Source: Pollutimonas bauzanensis (GTDB taxonomy: Bacteria > Pseudomonadota > Gammaproteobacteria > Burkholderiales > Burkholderiaceae_B). From it: a DNA stretch of 64,000 nucleotides. Under the pieces are notes generated by a model. It had not been told where the DNA came from and did not search any database. It worked only from the letters and a program-made list of their open reading frames with translations. The stretch covers positions 1-64,000 of the forward strand of contig NZ_FQXE01000003.1 in assembly GCF_900129885.1 (NCBI RefSeq), written 5' to 3'. Positions 25,392-33,875 of this stretch are shown here, one piece after another; positions within the stretch are counted from its first letter, which is position 1, and each line of letters opens with the position of its first letter. The translations under genes were made by a program, and so were the position numbers.

Positions 25392-26591
25392 TTATTTCTT
25401 GAAGATGGGCTGGCCCAGCGCCAGGTCTTTGGGGCCGATCGTGACCAGCTTGCCGTCCTGCCATTGCATGACGTAGAACGTCGCGGCGTCGTTCTGGCCG
25501 TCTTCGCCGAACTGGAAGCCCCAGCCATTGGCCGTCTGGCCGGCGGGCTTTTTATAGGCCAGCACCGCCTCGCGGATTTTGTCCTTGTCGGTGGATTTGG
25601 CGTTGGCCAGGATTTCGAAGAAGGCCTTGGTGCCGACATAGTTGGTCAGGCTGTGCCCGGATTGCGGGTCGCTTTTATAGGCGGCCTTGTAATCCTGCAG
25701 GAATTTGTCCAGGCCAGGCGCTCCGGCGGGGTTGATGGAGGCTTGCGGGAAGTCCAGGTCGAACACGCCATTCATGTCCGCGCCGACCGCCTTGGCGGTA
25801 TCGGCCAGGGAATAGCCGCCGCCCGCGCCGATGATGACTTCAGGTTTGAAGCCCGCGGATTTGGCTTGCCTGAAGAACAGGATGGCGTCGTTCTGATAGG
25901 CGGTCTGCAGCACGACGTTGACGCCGGCCCCCTTGAGCCGCAGTATCAGGGACGACAGATCGACCGCTTTTGCGGAATAGGGCAGAACCTCGGCGACCGT
26001 GTAGCCCAGCTCCTGGGCGCGCTTTTTCTCTGTGGCCGCCACATCGGTGCCGTAAGGCCCGTCTTCGTGGATGATGCCGATCTTGATGTTTTTCGGATCC
26101 AGCCCCATGCCGGGGGCGACGGTATCGTGCAGCGCGTTGACCACCGCGACGCCGTAGAGGGCGGTATTGGGATTGCTGCGGAACAGGTATTTATAGCCCC
26201 GGGTCGTTATTTTGTGCGCGGTTGCGCCCATCTCGAAATAGGGCACGCCGGCCAGCTCCGCGACAGGCGAGGCCGCATAGGATATGCCCGAGGCATAGCT
26301 GCCGAATACGCCGATCACGCCATCGGAGAGCAGGCGTTTTGTTTCGGATACGGCCTGGGCCGGATCGACGGCGTCGGCTTTGAGGATCTGGATCTGCTCG
26401 CCATTGAGGCCGCCCGCGGCATTGATTTCGTTGATGGCGACTTCCATCCCGCGATAGCTTTCCTGGCCCAGCAGCGCCAGGGCGCCGCTGAATGGAAATA
26501 GCGCCCCGACCTTTACTGCGGCAGAGGCGGCGCCGGTCGCCAGTACGCCGCAAGCCGCGACGGCCAAAACTACTTTCCTGAGTTTGAACAT
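25392..26591 (-). CDS. Branched-chain-type ABC importer periplasmic binding protein
   Basis: A 399-residue precursor with a signal peptide (KLRKVVLAVAACGVLATGAASA, cleavage near residue 24) and the type I periplasmic binding fold of the LivJ family (VGALFPFSGALALLGQESYRG, INAAGGLNGEQIQ, GVIGVFGSYASG). The ligand is unlikely to be a branched-chain amino acid, because the regulon holds sugar- or polyol-type enzymes; this is inference. CAGGAG lies at a good distance before the ATG. The promoter region overlaps a palindrome shared with the divergent transketolase promoter. Confidence 0.92.
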   Translation of the reverse strand: MFKLRKVVLAVAACGVLATGAASAAVKVGALFPFSGALALLGQESYRGMEVAINEINAAGGLNGEQIQILKADAVDPAQAVSETKRLLSDGVIGVFGSYASGISYAASPVAELAGVPYFEMGATAHKITTRGYKYLFRSNPNTALYGVAVVNALHDTVAPGMGLDPKNIKIGIIHEDGPYGTDVAATEKKRAQELGYTVAEVLPYSAKAVDLSSLILRLKGAGVNVVLQTAYQNDAILFFRQAKSAGFKPEVIIGAGGGYSLADTAKAVGADMNGVFDLDFPQASINPAGAPGLDKFLQDYKAAYKSDPQSGHSLTNYVGTKAFFEILANAKSTDKDKIREAVLAYKKPAGQTANGWGFQFGEDGQNDAATFYVMQWQDGKLVTIGPKDLALGQPIFKK

Positions 26592-26625
26592 GTATGCGCT
26601 CCTGTTGTTTTAGTGTGTGCTGATA

Positions 26626-26643
26626 AAGGCGGAATGCCGCCTT
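26626..26643 (-). repeat. Short inverted repeat in the binding-protein 5' leader
   Basis: AAGGCGG (26626-26632) pairs with CCGCCTT (26637-26643) around an AATG loop. It lies between the operator and the start codon of the binding-protein gene, so it would form in the mRNA leader. Confidence 0.45.
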
Positions 26644-26656
26644 ATGAGCGGTGAGT

Positions 26657-26670
26657 CATATATGATATAT
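26657..26670. promoter_or_regulatory. Candidate GntR operator and promoter of the transporter operon
   Basis: The 13-base core ATATATGATATAT (26658-26670) is exactly the reverse complement of the core upstream of the transketolase genes. On the minus strand a TTGGTT and a TATATG with a 17-base spacer form a possible promoter whose -10 lies in the palindrome. The 245-base gap 26592-26836 holds this site, a hairpin and nothing else recognised. Confidence 0.6.
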
Positions 26671-26836
26671 TTTAAAAAAAACCAAGTTGACCTGCTTTTT
26701 ATTCTAATTGCCCGGGTTCGATTGTGAATCAGGGGTTTTCCCTAGAGGACGAAAAGAAGCTGCTTTCCGGCGCCGGGCCGCCCGAATCCAAGGCGATGCC
26801 GCGGATGAAGGGAATGGCGGGGCGGCGCCAGCGGCT

Positions 26837-27907
26837 TTATTGCGCGTGCCGCAGCAGTGCCGCGCTCAATGCGTCCACGGTCAGCGTGTAATCGAAATTG
26901 CCGGCATGGCGCGCGTTCAAGGTGAGCGTTGCCGCGCGCTGGATTTCTTCTTCGTTGATGGCGCTGGCGCCCAGCTCGCGCAGGCTGGCGGGCAAGCCGA
27001 TTTTTTTGTACCATAGCTTGAGCCTGGCATGCATGTCGTCCTGGCGGTTTTCCAGGTCCAGTTGAACGAGCAGGCCCAAGGCCACCTGCAGGCCATGCAA
27101 GGAAGGCCCCGCGCCGGCAATGCAGGGCAGGCCGCGCGTCAAGGCGTGGGCGATGGACAGGCCGCCGCTTTCGAAGCCCAGGCCGCTCATCAGGATCATG
27201 GCTTCGACGACGCGTTCGAAGGCCGGCGTGGGCGCCCCGCTGCCGGCGGCCGCCAGCGCCTCTTCGCCTTCGCGCAGTAGGGTCTGGAAGCAACCGTCGG
27301 CAATCAGTTGCGCGGTCAGGGTCGACGAGGCGTCGAACATATTCCTGCCCTGATTGCGGAAACATTGTTCGGCTTCGAATTTTTTTGAAATCGCATCGCC
27401 CAGCCCGGCCCGGAAGAAATGGGCCGGCGCCGTGGCGATCAAGGCGGTATCGACGATCACCATCGTCGGGTTGAACAGCATGTGCTCGACGGCCAGCAGA
27501 TTGTGGTTTTCATCGTAAAGCACATAGTTTTTGCTGGTGGGCGCGTCGTTCGAGGCCACGGTGGGGACGGTGATCAAGTGGCAGTGCGAGGCTTTGGATA
27601 CGGCTTTGCCCGCATCGATCGCCTTGCCGCCGCCCACGGCGATGACCAGCGGCGGCGCAAGCTTGCCGGCTTGCGCGCGCAAGCGCGCAATGGCCGCCGG
27701 CGTCAGGTCGCCCTCCAGTATCAGGCTATGCAGCCGCACTTGCTGCGCCGCGCAAATGGCGGCCAGCCTTTTTCCCAGCATTTGATGGACATAGCCGTCC
27801 ACGACCAGTACGGCATGGCTGCCGAACAGGGCGGCCGACGCGCCCAGGGTGTCGATCGCGCCTGGGCCCTGGATATAGCGGTTGGGGGCGCCGAAAATCT
27901 TCAGCAT
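26837..27907 (-). CDS. Iron-containing/glycerol dehydrogenase-family (GldA-like) oxidoreductase
   Basis: A 356-residue dehydroquinate synthase-like fold enzyme. It has the NAD motif VIAVGGGKAIDAGKAV and VPTVASNDAPTS as in glycerol dehydrogenase. The metal ligands are probably Asp in GLGDAISK and His in SIAHALT and SLHGLQVALG. It oxidises a vicinal diol or reduces a hydroxyketone; the substrate is not known. It lies nine bases after gntR on the same strand and precedes the regulated promoter of the transporter operon. Confidence 0.88.
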   Translation of the reverse strand: MLKIFGAPNRYIQGPGAIDTLGASAALFGSHAVLVVDGYVHQMLGKRLAAICAAQQVRLHSLILEGDLTPAAIARLRAQAGKLAPPLVIAVGGGKAIDAGKAVSKASHCHLITVPTVASNDAPTSKNYVLYDENHNLLAVEHMLFNPTMVIVDTALIATAPAHFFRAGLGDAISKKFEAEQCFRNQGRNMFDASSTLTAQLIADGCFQTLLREGEEALAAAGSGAPTPAFERVVEAMILMSGLGFESGGLSIAHALTRGLPCIAGAGPSLHGLQVALGLLVQLDLENRQDDMHARLKLWYKKIGLPASLRELGASAINEEEIQRAATLTLNARHAGNFDYTLTVDALSAALLRHAQ

Positions 27908-27916
27908 GGCGTTTCC

Positions 27917-28618
27917 TTATTGATAATGCGCCGCAGGCGCTGCCTGCTCTTGCTCGCGTTCGACCAGCCAGTCGAACATGATTTTCCCGCCCCATTGCAG
28001 GTCGTCCTGGATCGCCCGGGTGGCGGCTTCGGAGTCATGCTGGCGCAGGGCGGCCAGTACGGCTTCGTGCCGGTGCTGGCCGTCCGAGTAGTCCAGGCCG
28101 GCGGTCTTGACGTGGAAGGTCTTCAGAATGGGGCCCGTGATGATCCAAAGCGCCTGCACGGTGTTGATCAGCACGGGCATGCGGCTGGCTTCAAGAATGG
28201 CGAAATGGAATTTCCGGTTCAGGTAGCTGGCGCGCTTGGGATCGGTGGCCGTGTGGGCCACGAATTCCTTTTGCAGTTCCGTCAGGCTTTCGAGTTCTTT
28301 TTTGGTGATCTTCTTGGCGGCCTCGGCGGCGCCCATGCCTTCGAGATGGAAGCGGATCTGCTGGATTTCCCAGTATTTTTCCGAATTGACGTAAGGCACA
28401 TAGACGGCCGTGGCCGCCTGGATTTCCAGCCCTTGCTCGCTGACCAGGCGGAAAATGGCCTCGCGCACCGGCGTGATGGAAACCCCCATTTCCCTGGCCA
28501 GCTCGCCGATGATCAGACGCTCGCCGGGTTCGTATTGGCCATTGATCAGCGCATCGCGGATCTCGTGATAAACCCTGATGGACAGATTTTCTTTTTTTAT
28601 CGGTTTCAGGCTGGACAT
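27917..28618 (-). CDS. GntR-family regulator, FCD subgroup
   Basis: A 233-residue transcription factor. The N-terminal winged helix (SIRVYHEIRDALINGQYEPGERLIIGELAREMGVSITPVREAI) is typical of the family. The C-terminal helical FCD domain holds the metal/ligand histidines (HFAILEASR, HRHEAVLAAL). It is the first gene of a gntR-gldA pair and diverges from the transketolase genes. It probably binds the palindromes at 28695-28713 and 26657-26670 and is released by a pathway intermediate; this is inferred from position and shared sequence. Confidence 0.92.
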   Translation of the reverse strand: MSSLKPIKKENLSIRVYHEIRDALINGQYEPGERLIIGELAREMGVSITPVREAIFRLVSEQGLEIQAATAVYVPYVNSEKYWEIQQIRFHLEGMGAAEAAKKITKKELESLTELQKEFVAHTATDPKRASYLNRKFHFAILEASRMPVLINTVQALWIITGPILKTFHVKTAGLDYSDGQHRHEAVLAALRQHDSEAATRAIQDDLQWGGKIMFDWLVEREQEQAAPAAHYQ

Positions 28619-28694
28619 GTTGGAGCCGCGGCGCAGGAAGTGAAAGTGACCAGATTCTAGCTTGAGTCAGGTAATTTGCCAGAGATTATGCGCT

Positions 28695-28713
28695 ATTATA
28701 TATCATATATAAT
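28695..28713. promoter_or_regulatory. Perfect 9-1-9 palindrome, candidate GntR operator
   Basis: ATTATATATCATATATAAT is a perfect palindrome with a central C, lying between gntR and the divergent transketolase gene. It overlaps a likely -10 region (TTGCCA at 28676-28681, then about 17 bases to TATATC). Its 13-base core recurs upstream of the transporter operon. Confidence 0.7.
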
Positions 28714-28734
28714 GGCCAGATAAGGAAGAAAACC

Positions 28735-29592
28735 ATGCTGCATGAGCCATCCGCCCCCACCGCGGGGCAAATCCAGATGTTGCGGGAAAAAGCGCGTTTC
28801 ATACGTTTGGAAACCATACGCCTGATAGAGATCGCCAAAGTCGGCCACTACAGCTCGGTGTTTTCCTGCGCCGAAATCTTCGCCTCCCTGTACTACGACG
28901 TCATGAACCTGCGCCAGGGCCAAGCTTCCTGGGCCGGCCGCGACCGGTTTCTGATGGGCAAGGGCCATGCGGCGGTGGGCCTGTTTCCCATCCTGGCGGA
29001 TCGCGGCTTCATCCCCAGGGAACTGCTGGACGGCTATACCCGCCTGGGCAGTCCGCTGGGCGACCATCCCGATATGACCAAAGTGCCCGGCGTCGACTTC
29101 AGTTCCGGATCGATAGGCCATGCCTTGTCCAACGGCATCGGCATGGCCCTGGGCGGCAGGATGCAAAAGCTGGCGTTCAACGTGTTCGTCATGCTGGGCG
29201 ACGGCGAGATGCAGGAAGGCCAGGTATGGGAAGCGGCGCTGTTTGCCGCCCACAATAAATTATCCAGGGTGGTGGCGATCATAGACCGCAACGGCTACCA
29301 ATTGGATGGCAAGGTCGATGATGTGATGGGGGTCGAGTCCCTGCGGGATAAATGGGCCGCCTTCGGCTGGGAGGTCCATGAGGTCGACGGCCACAATCTG
29401 CATGACTTGACCTGGCTGCTGCGCCGCCTCAAGGCTGACGCGGCCCGAAGCAAGCCGGCCTGCGTCATTGCCAAGACGGTCAAGGGCAAGGGCGTGTCTT
29501 TCATGGAAACCGAGCCGGGCTGGCATCTGGGCTACCTGGCGCCCAGCGACGCCAGGGTCGCCATCGAAGAAATCATGTCGCGGGAGATCTGA
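28735..29592 (+). CDS. Transketolase-like enzyme, N-terminal (thiamine diphosphate) subunit
   Basis: This 285-residue protein is the first half of a split transketolase. It has the GDG-x(n)-N thiamine/Mg motif (MLGDGEMQEGQVWEA ... IIDRNGYQ), GKGHAAVGLF and SGSIGHALSNGIGMALG. Split transketolases with separate genes for the two halves usually serve special catabolic pathways rather than the central pentose route. AAGGAAG precedes the ATG. The gene is the first of a plus-strand operon controlled by the palindrome upstream. Confidence 0.93.
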   Translation: MLHEPSAPTAGQIQMLREKARFIRLETIRLIEIAKVGHYSSVFSCAEIFASLYYDVMNLRQGQASWAGRDRFLMGKGHAAVGLFPILADRGFIPRELLDGYTRLGSPLGDHPDMTKVPGVDFSSGSIGHALSNGIGMALGGRMQKLAFNVFVMLGDGEMQEGQVWEAALFAAHNKLSRVVAIIDRNGYQLDGKVDDVMGVESLRDKWAAFGWEVHEVDGHNLHDLTWLLRRLKADAARSKPACVIAKTVKGKGVSFMETEPGWHLGYLAPSDARVAIEEIMSREI

Positions 29593-29595
29593 ACA

Positions 29596-30573
29596 ATGAC
29601 ACAAGCCTTTTCCCCTGATTCCTGGCAGTATCGCGCTTTGAACAGCGTCAACCCGGGTCTGGATTTCCTGTCGGACGCGCTGATAGAGCTGACGCAGGCG
29701 GGGCACCCCGTGGTTGCCGGTTCGGCGGATTTGCAATACTCCAACGGGCTGAACCGCTACGCGGCGGCCTATCCCGACCGCTATATCCAGTTCGGCATTT
29801 CCGAGCAGAACATGGTATCGGCGGCGGCCGGCCTGGCCACCACCGGCTGCATGCCTTTCGTGGCGACCTTCGCTTCTTTCCTGGGCCTGCTGTGCTGCGA
29901 GCAGATCCGCATGGATATCGCCTATACCAGGCTGCCGGTGCGGCTGATAGGCCATCATACGGGCATCAGCCTGGGCTTTTACGGCACATCGCATCATGCG
30001 ACGGAGGACATCTCGACCACGCGTGCGATTGCCGGCCTGACCGTCGTCTCGCCGGCCGACGGCCACCAGCTGGCCAGCGCCATCAAGGCTTCGGTGGACT
30101 GGCCGGAGCCGATTTATTTCCGCATTGGCCGCGGGCGCGATCCGGATGTCTACGAAAAAGGCCATCGCTTCGAGTTCGGCAAAGCCATCGTGCATTCCAA
30201 AGGCAGCGACCTGACGATCATCTGCTGCGGCATGACGGTCGAGCCGGCGCTGAACGCGGCGCGGCAACTGCTCGAAGAAGGGTATTCCGTCGGCGTCATC
30301 GACATGCCCACCATCAAGCCCCTGGATCGCGCCGCGGTGCTGGAGGCCGCCAGGTCGACGCTCGTCATGACGGCCGAAGAACATAATGTCATGGGCGGCC
30401 TGGGTTCGGCGGTGGCGGAAGTGCTGGCCGACGCGGGCGCCGCAACCCGCTTGTACCGCCACGGCATCTACGATGAATACAGCCTGATCGCTCCGCCGAC
30501 CGCGCTGTATGCGCATTACCGCCTGGACGCGGCCGGCATCAGGCAGGTGGCGCTGGAACAGATGAAGCGATAA
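29596..30573 (+). CDS. Transketolase-like enzyme, C-terminal (pyrimidine-binding) subunit
   Basis: Second half of the split enzyme, 325 residues. The catalytic Glu that activates thiamine diphosphate is in FGISEQNMVSAAAGLA. It has a pyrimidine-binding domain (about 1-180) and a C-terminal transketolase domain (DLTIICCGMTVEPALNAARQLLEEGY). It follows the first subunit after three bases and would form an alpha2-beta2 enzyme with it. It moves a two-carbon ketol unit between a ketose and an aldehyde; the real substrates are unknown. Confidence 0.93.
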   Translation: MTQAFSPDSWQYRALNSVNPGLDFLSDALIELTQAGHPVVAGSADLQYSNGLNRYAAAYPDRYIQFGISEQNMVSAAAGLATTGCMPFVATFASFLGLLCCEQIRMDIAYTRLPVRLIGHHTGISLGFYGTSHHATEDISTTRAIAGLTVVSPADGHQLASAIKASVDWPEPIYFRIGRGRDPDVYEKGHRFEFGKAIVHSKGSDLTIICCGMTVEPALNAARQLLEEGYSVGVIDMPTIKPLDRAAVLEAARSTLVMTAEEHNVMGGLGSAVAEVLADAGAATRLYRHGIYDEYSLIAPPTALYAHYRLDAAGIRQVALEQMKR

Positions 30574-30595
30574 ATCATAAAGGGAAGCGTAGGAA

Positions 30596-31396
30596 ATGAA
30601 AGAAATCACGGGTGCCACAAAGCTGTTCGGGATACTGGCCGACCCCATCCATCATGTGAAGACCCCGCAGCGGATGAACGAGCATTTCGCCAGGATAGGC
30701 TACGACGGCGTATTGGTGCCCCTGCATGTGCGCGCCGATGAACTTGCCTCGACGCTGGCGGGCCTGCGCAATCTGCGGAACCTGGGCGGGCTGATCGTTA
30801 CGGTGCCGCACAAGACGGCGGTCATGGACCTGTGCGACGAGGCGTCCGATGTGGCGCGCAAGATAGGCGCGGCCAACGTGCTGCGCCGCGAGCCCGACGG
30901 CAGGCTGACGGCGCACATGCTCGATGGCGAGGGCTTCGTGCGCGGGCTGCGCTCCACCGGCAATGAACTGGCGGGCAAGACGGCGTATCTGGCGGGCGCT
31001 GGCGGGGCGGCCAACGCGATCGGCTTTGCGCTGGTGCAGGCCGGCGTGGCCAGCCTGACGATCGCCAACCGGACGGCGGCCAAGGCCGAAGACCTCAAGG
31101 CGCGGATACTCGACTTGTTCCCGCAGGCGCGGATTCATATCGGCACGCCGGACCCTTCCGGGCACGAGGTGGTCGTCAATGCCACTTCGCTGGGCATGAA
31201 AGAAGGGGACCCTTTGCCCATGGATGTATCCAGGCTGGAGGCGACGCAACTGGTGTGCGAAGTGATCATGCAGCCCGAGAATACGGCATTGCTGCAGGCG
31301 GCACGGCAGCGCGGCTGCAAGGTGCAGTATGGCGCGCCCATGCTGGCCTGCCAGATTGAATTGATGGCCGAATTCCTGGGCGTTGGCGCGAAATAG
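30596..31396 (+). CDS. Shikimate dehydrogenase-like (AroE-family) oxidoreductase
   Basis: A 266-residue AroE-fold protein. The catalytic Lys is in TVPHK, AANVL matches the substrate Asn region, the Asp of LDGEGF matches the NTD motif, and the cofactor site is AGAGGAANAI followed by NRT (NADP-type Arg). The N-terminal HSxSP substrate motif is changed to HVKTP, so both serines that hold the shikimate carboxylate are gone (Val, Thr). A role in aromatic biosynthesis is therefore doubtful. It belongs to the transketolase operon (22-base gap) and probably oxidises a polyhydroxy compound of that pathway. Confidence 0.85.
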   Translation: MKEITGATKLFGILADPIHHVKTPQRMNEHFARIGYDGVLVPLHVRADELASTLAGLRNLRNLGGLIVTVPHKTAVMDLCDEASDVARKIGAANVLRREPDGRLTAHMLDGEGFVRGLRSTGNELAGKTAYLAGAGGAANAIGFALVQAGVASLTIANRTAAKAEDLKARILDLFPQARIHIGTPDPSGHEVVVNATSLGMKEGDPLPMDVSRLEATQLVCEVIMQPENTALLQAARQRGCKVQYGAPMLACQIELMAEFLGVGAK

Positions 31397-31438
31397 CCGC
31401 CGCCGGCGGCAAGGCACACAGAGATTCCGGATGGTGCG

Positions 31439-33034
31439 ATGACAAACTATGACTTCATTATCGCCGGCGGCGGCACGGCCGGTTGCATACTGGCCAACAG
31501 GTTGACCGAAAATGGCAAATACCGGGTCCTGATGATAGAGGCGGGCGACGAGCGCCAGAACATGTGGATTTCGATTCCCGCCGGCTTCAGCAAGCTGCTG
31601 ACCAATCCCCGGTTCAACTGGCGCTTCCAGACCGAAGCGGATGACAACCTTTATGGGCGCACCATATCCGTGCCGCGCGGCAAGGGCGTGGGCGGCTCGT
31701 CCTTGATCAATGGCATGATTTATGTGCGCGGCCAGCCGCAGGATTACGACGCTTGGGAAGCCGGCGGCGCGCAAGGCTGGGGGTTCAGGGATATCGAGAA
31801 ATACTTCCGCAAAATAGAGAACTACGCCCTGGGCGATGCCAGCCGCGGAAAAAACGGCCCCATGTACCTGGAGCAGGTGGGCGAGCGTTTTCCGGTGTCC
31901 GACGCATTCATGGCCGCGGCGGCCGAGGACGGCCAGCCCTTGAACCCGGACTACAACGGCAAAGAGCAGGAAGGCTTCGGCTACTACCAGGTCCTGCAGA
32001 AAGGCGGCAGGCGCTGGAGCGTCGTGGACGGCTACCTTGCGCCGGCGCGGCGCCGCTCCAACTTGACGGTCGAAACGCGCGCCCATATTACAAGACTGCT
32101 TTTCGAAGGCAAGCGCTGCGCCGGGCTGGTTTATCGCAAGAACGGCCGGGAGTTCACCGTCAGGGCGGGCAGGGAAACCATTCTGTGCATGGGCGCCATC
32201 CAGTCGCCGCAAGTCCTGGAGCTGTCCGGCGTCGGCAGGCCGGAGGTTCTGCGGCCGCTAGGCATTCCAGTCCTGCACGCTCGCGCCAATGTCGGGGAAA
32301 ACTATATCGATCATTTCGCCACGCGCATGAACTGGCGGGTCAAGAATGCCGTCACGCTCAACGAGATGTCGCGCGGCTGGCGCCTGGCCAGGCAGGTGGC
32401 CAGCTACTATGCGGCGCACAAAGGCATTCTGACCCTGGGCACGGGCCTGGTGCATGGCTTTGTCAAGACTTCGCCCAGCCTGCCGGCCCCGGACGTGCAG
32501 TATTTCTTCGTCCATGCCAGCTATGCGAATGCCGCCGAGCGCATCCTGGACAAGCAGCCCGGCATGACGATAGGCGTGGCGCAGCTGCGCCCGGAATCGA
32601 CCGGAACCATACATATCAAATCCGGCGACCCCTATGCGGGGCCGGCCATATGCCCCCACTTTCTGCGGGCGCGGGTCGACCAGGAGTGTCTGGTCAGGGG
32701 CATGCAGATCGCCCGCCGCATTGTCGGCCAGCCCAGCATGCAGCGCTACGTGGACTACGAGATGAGCCCCGGCGAGGATACCGGCTCTTTTGATGAATGG
32801 CTGGACTTCGCCCGCAGGAACGGCCAGACCATTTATCACCCCATAGGCACCTGCCGCATGGGCGCCGATGAGGACGCGGTGACGGACCTGCGCCTGCGGG
32901 TCCAGGGCATCGACGGGCTGCGCATCGTGGACGCCTCGGTAATGCCCAGGATGGTTTCCGGCAATACCCAGGGGGCGGTGATGATGGTGGCGGAAAAGGG
33001 GGCGGACATGATACTGGAGGATGCGGCGGCTTGA
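31439..33034 (+). CDS. GMC-family FAD-dependent oxidoreductase (choline dehydrogenase-like)
   Basis: A 531-residue flavoenzyme that oxidises an alcohol. The FAD-binding motif IIAGGGTAGCILANRL is at the N-terminus, GGSSLINGMIYVRG is the first GMC signature, and the C-terminal active site has His in YHPIGTCRMG and Asn in SGNTQGAVMMVAEKGADMI. No signal peptide is visible, so it should be cytoplasmic. It is the last gene of the plus-strand operon. Its substrate is probably the alcohol form of the imported compound, but the sequence does not tell. Confidence 0.9.
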   Translation: MTNYDFIIAGGGTAGCILANRLTENGKYRVLMIEAGDERQNMWISIPAGFSKLLTNPRFNWRFQTEADDNLYGRTISVPRGKGVGGSSLINGMIYVRGQPQDYDAWEAGGAQGWGFRDIEKYFRKIENYALGDASRGKNGPMYLEQVGERFPVSDAFMAAAAEDGQPLNPDYNGKEQEGFGYYQVLQKGGRRWSVVDGYLAPARRRSNLTVETRAHITRLLFEGKRCAGLVYRKNGREFTVRAGRETILCMGAIQSPQVLELSGVGRPEVLRPLGIPVLHARANVGENYIDHFATRMNWRVKNAVTLNEMSRGWRLARQVASYYAAHKGILTLGTGLVHGFVKTSPSLPAPDVQYFFVHASYANAAERILDKQPGMTIGVAQLRPESTGTIHIKSGDPYAGPAICPHFLRARVDQECLVRGMQIARRIVGQPSMQRYVDYEMSPGEDTGSFDEWLDFARRNGQTIYHPIGTCRMGADEDAVTDLRLRVQGIDGLRIVDASVMPRMVSGNTQGAVMMVAEKGADMILEDAAA

Positions 33035-33179
33035 GAGCTATGTCGCCCCCGCAATCTGGGTTATGCTTTTGATGAGATTGGCATTCCATGCAATGATATT
33101 CAAACAGGCCGCCGACCGGCGCTTGTCGTATGATGGCCTGGCGCTATGCCGCCTTACGAATATGAAGGAGCCGTCCTGC

Positions 33180-33875
33180 ATGGCCGCCGCGCCAGCCAGA
33201 ATTCTGATTGTCGAAAATGACCTTACGATCGCCGAGAATCTGTACGCCTTTTTGGAGCTGAAGGGCTTTCTGCCCGACGCGGCATACGGCGGCCATGCCG
33301 CCGTAGCCTTGCTCGGCGATCAGCACTTCGATGCCATGGTTCTCGACATCGGGCTTCCCGGCATGGACGGCTACGCCGTCCTGCAGGCGCTGCAGCGCCG
33401 CAAGCAGACGATACCCGTACTCATGCTCACTGCCCGCAGCCAATTGGAGGATAAACTCGCCGCGTTTTCCCTGGGCGCGCAGGATTATCTGGTCAAGCCT
33501 TTTGCGCTGGAGGAACTCGAGGCGCGTCTGCGCGTGCTGCTGGGCCGCGCGCGCGGCGCGTCGAAGGATGAGACCTTGGAATTCGCGGGAATCGAGTACG
33601 ACATCGGCTCGGCAAGCGTCACGCTGTACGGACAGCCGCTGCATTTGACGCACAAATCGCGCGCCATTCTGGAGGTGTTCATGCGGCATCCGGCGGAGCT
33701 GGTATCCCGGCGCACGCTGGAGCTGGCCCTGTGGGCGGATGGCTCTCCTTCTCCCGAGGCCTTGCGCAGCCAGATCCATTTGCTCAGAAAAGCGCTGCTG
33801 CAAAGAAACTTCGATGGCATCCAGACTGTGCCCGGCCTGGGCTGGAAACTGGTCGCTTCCGCGCGGCAGCCATGA
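33180..33875 (+). CDS. OmpR/PhoB-family response regulator
   Basis: A 231-residue two-component regulator. The receiver domain has the acidic pair (VEND), phospho-acceptor D56 (MVLDIGLPGMDG), Thr in MLTAR and Lys in YLVKPF. The C-terminal winged helix covers about residues 130-228 (SRRTLELALWADG). AAGGAG at nine bases fixes the start at 33180. The stop overlaps the sensor kinase start (ATGA). Confidence 0.93.
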   Translation: MAAAPARILIVENDLTIAENLYAFLELKGFLPDAAYGGHAAVALLGDQHFDAMVLDIGLPGMDGYAVLQALQRRKQTIPVLMLTARSQLEDKLAAFSLGAQDYLVKPFALEELEARLRVLLGRARGASKDETLEFAGIEYDIGSASVTLYGQPLHLTHKSRAILEVFMRHPAELVSRRTLELALWADGSPSPEALRSQIHLLRKALLQRNFDGIQTVPGLGWKLVASARQP

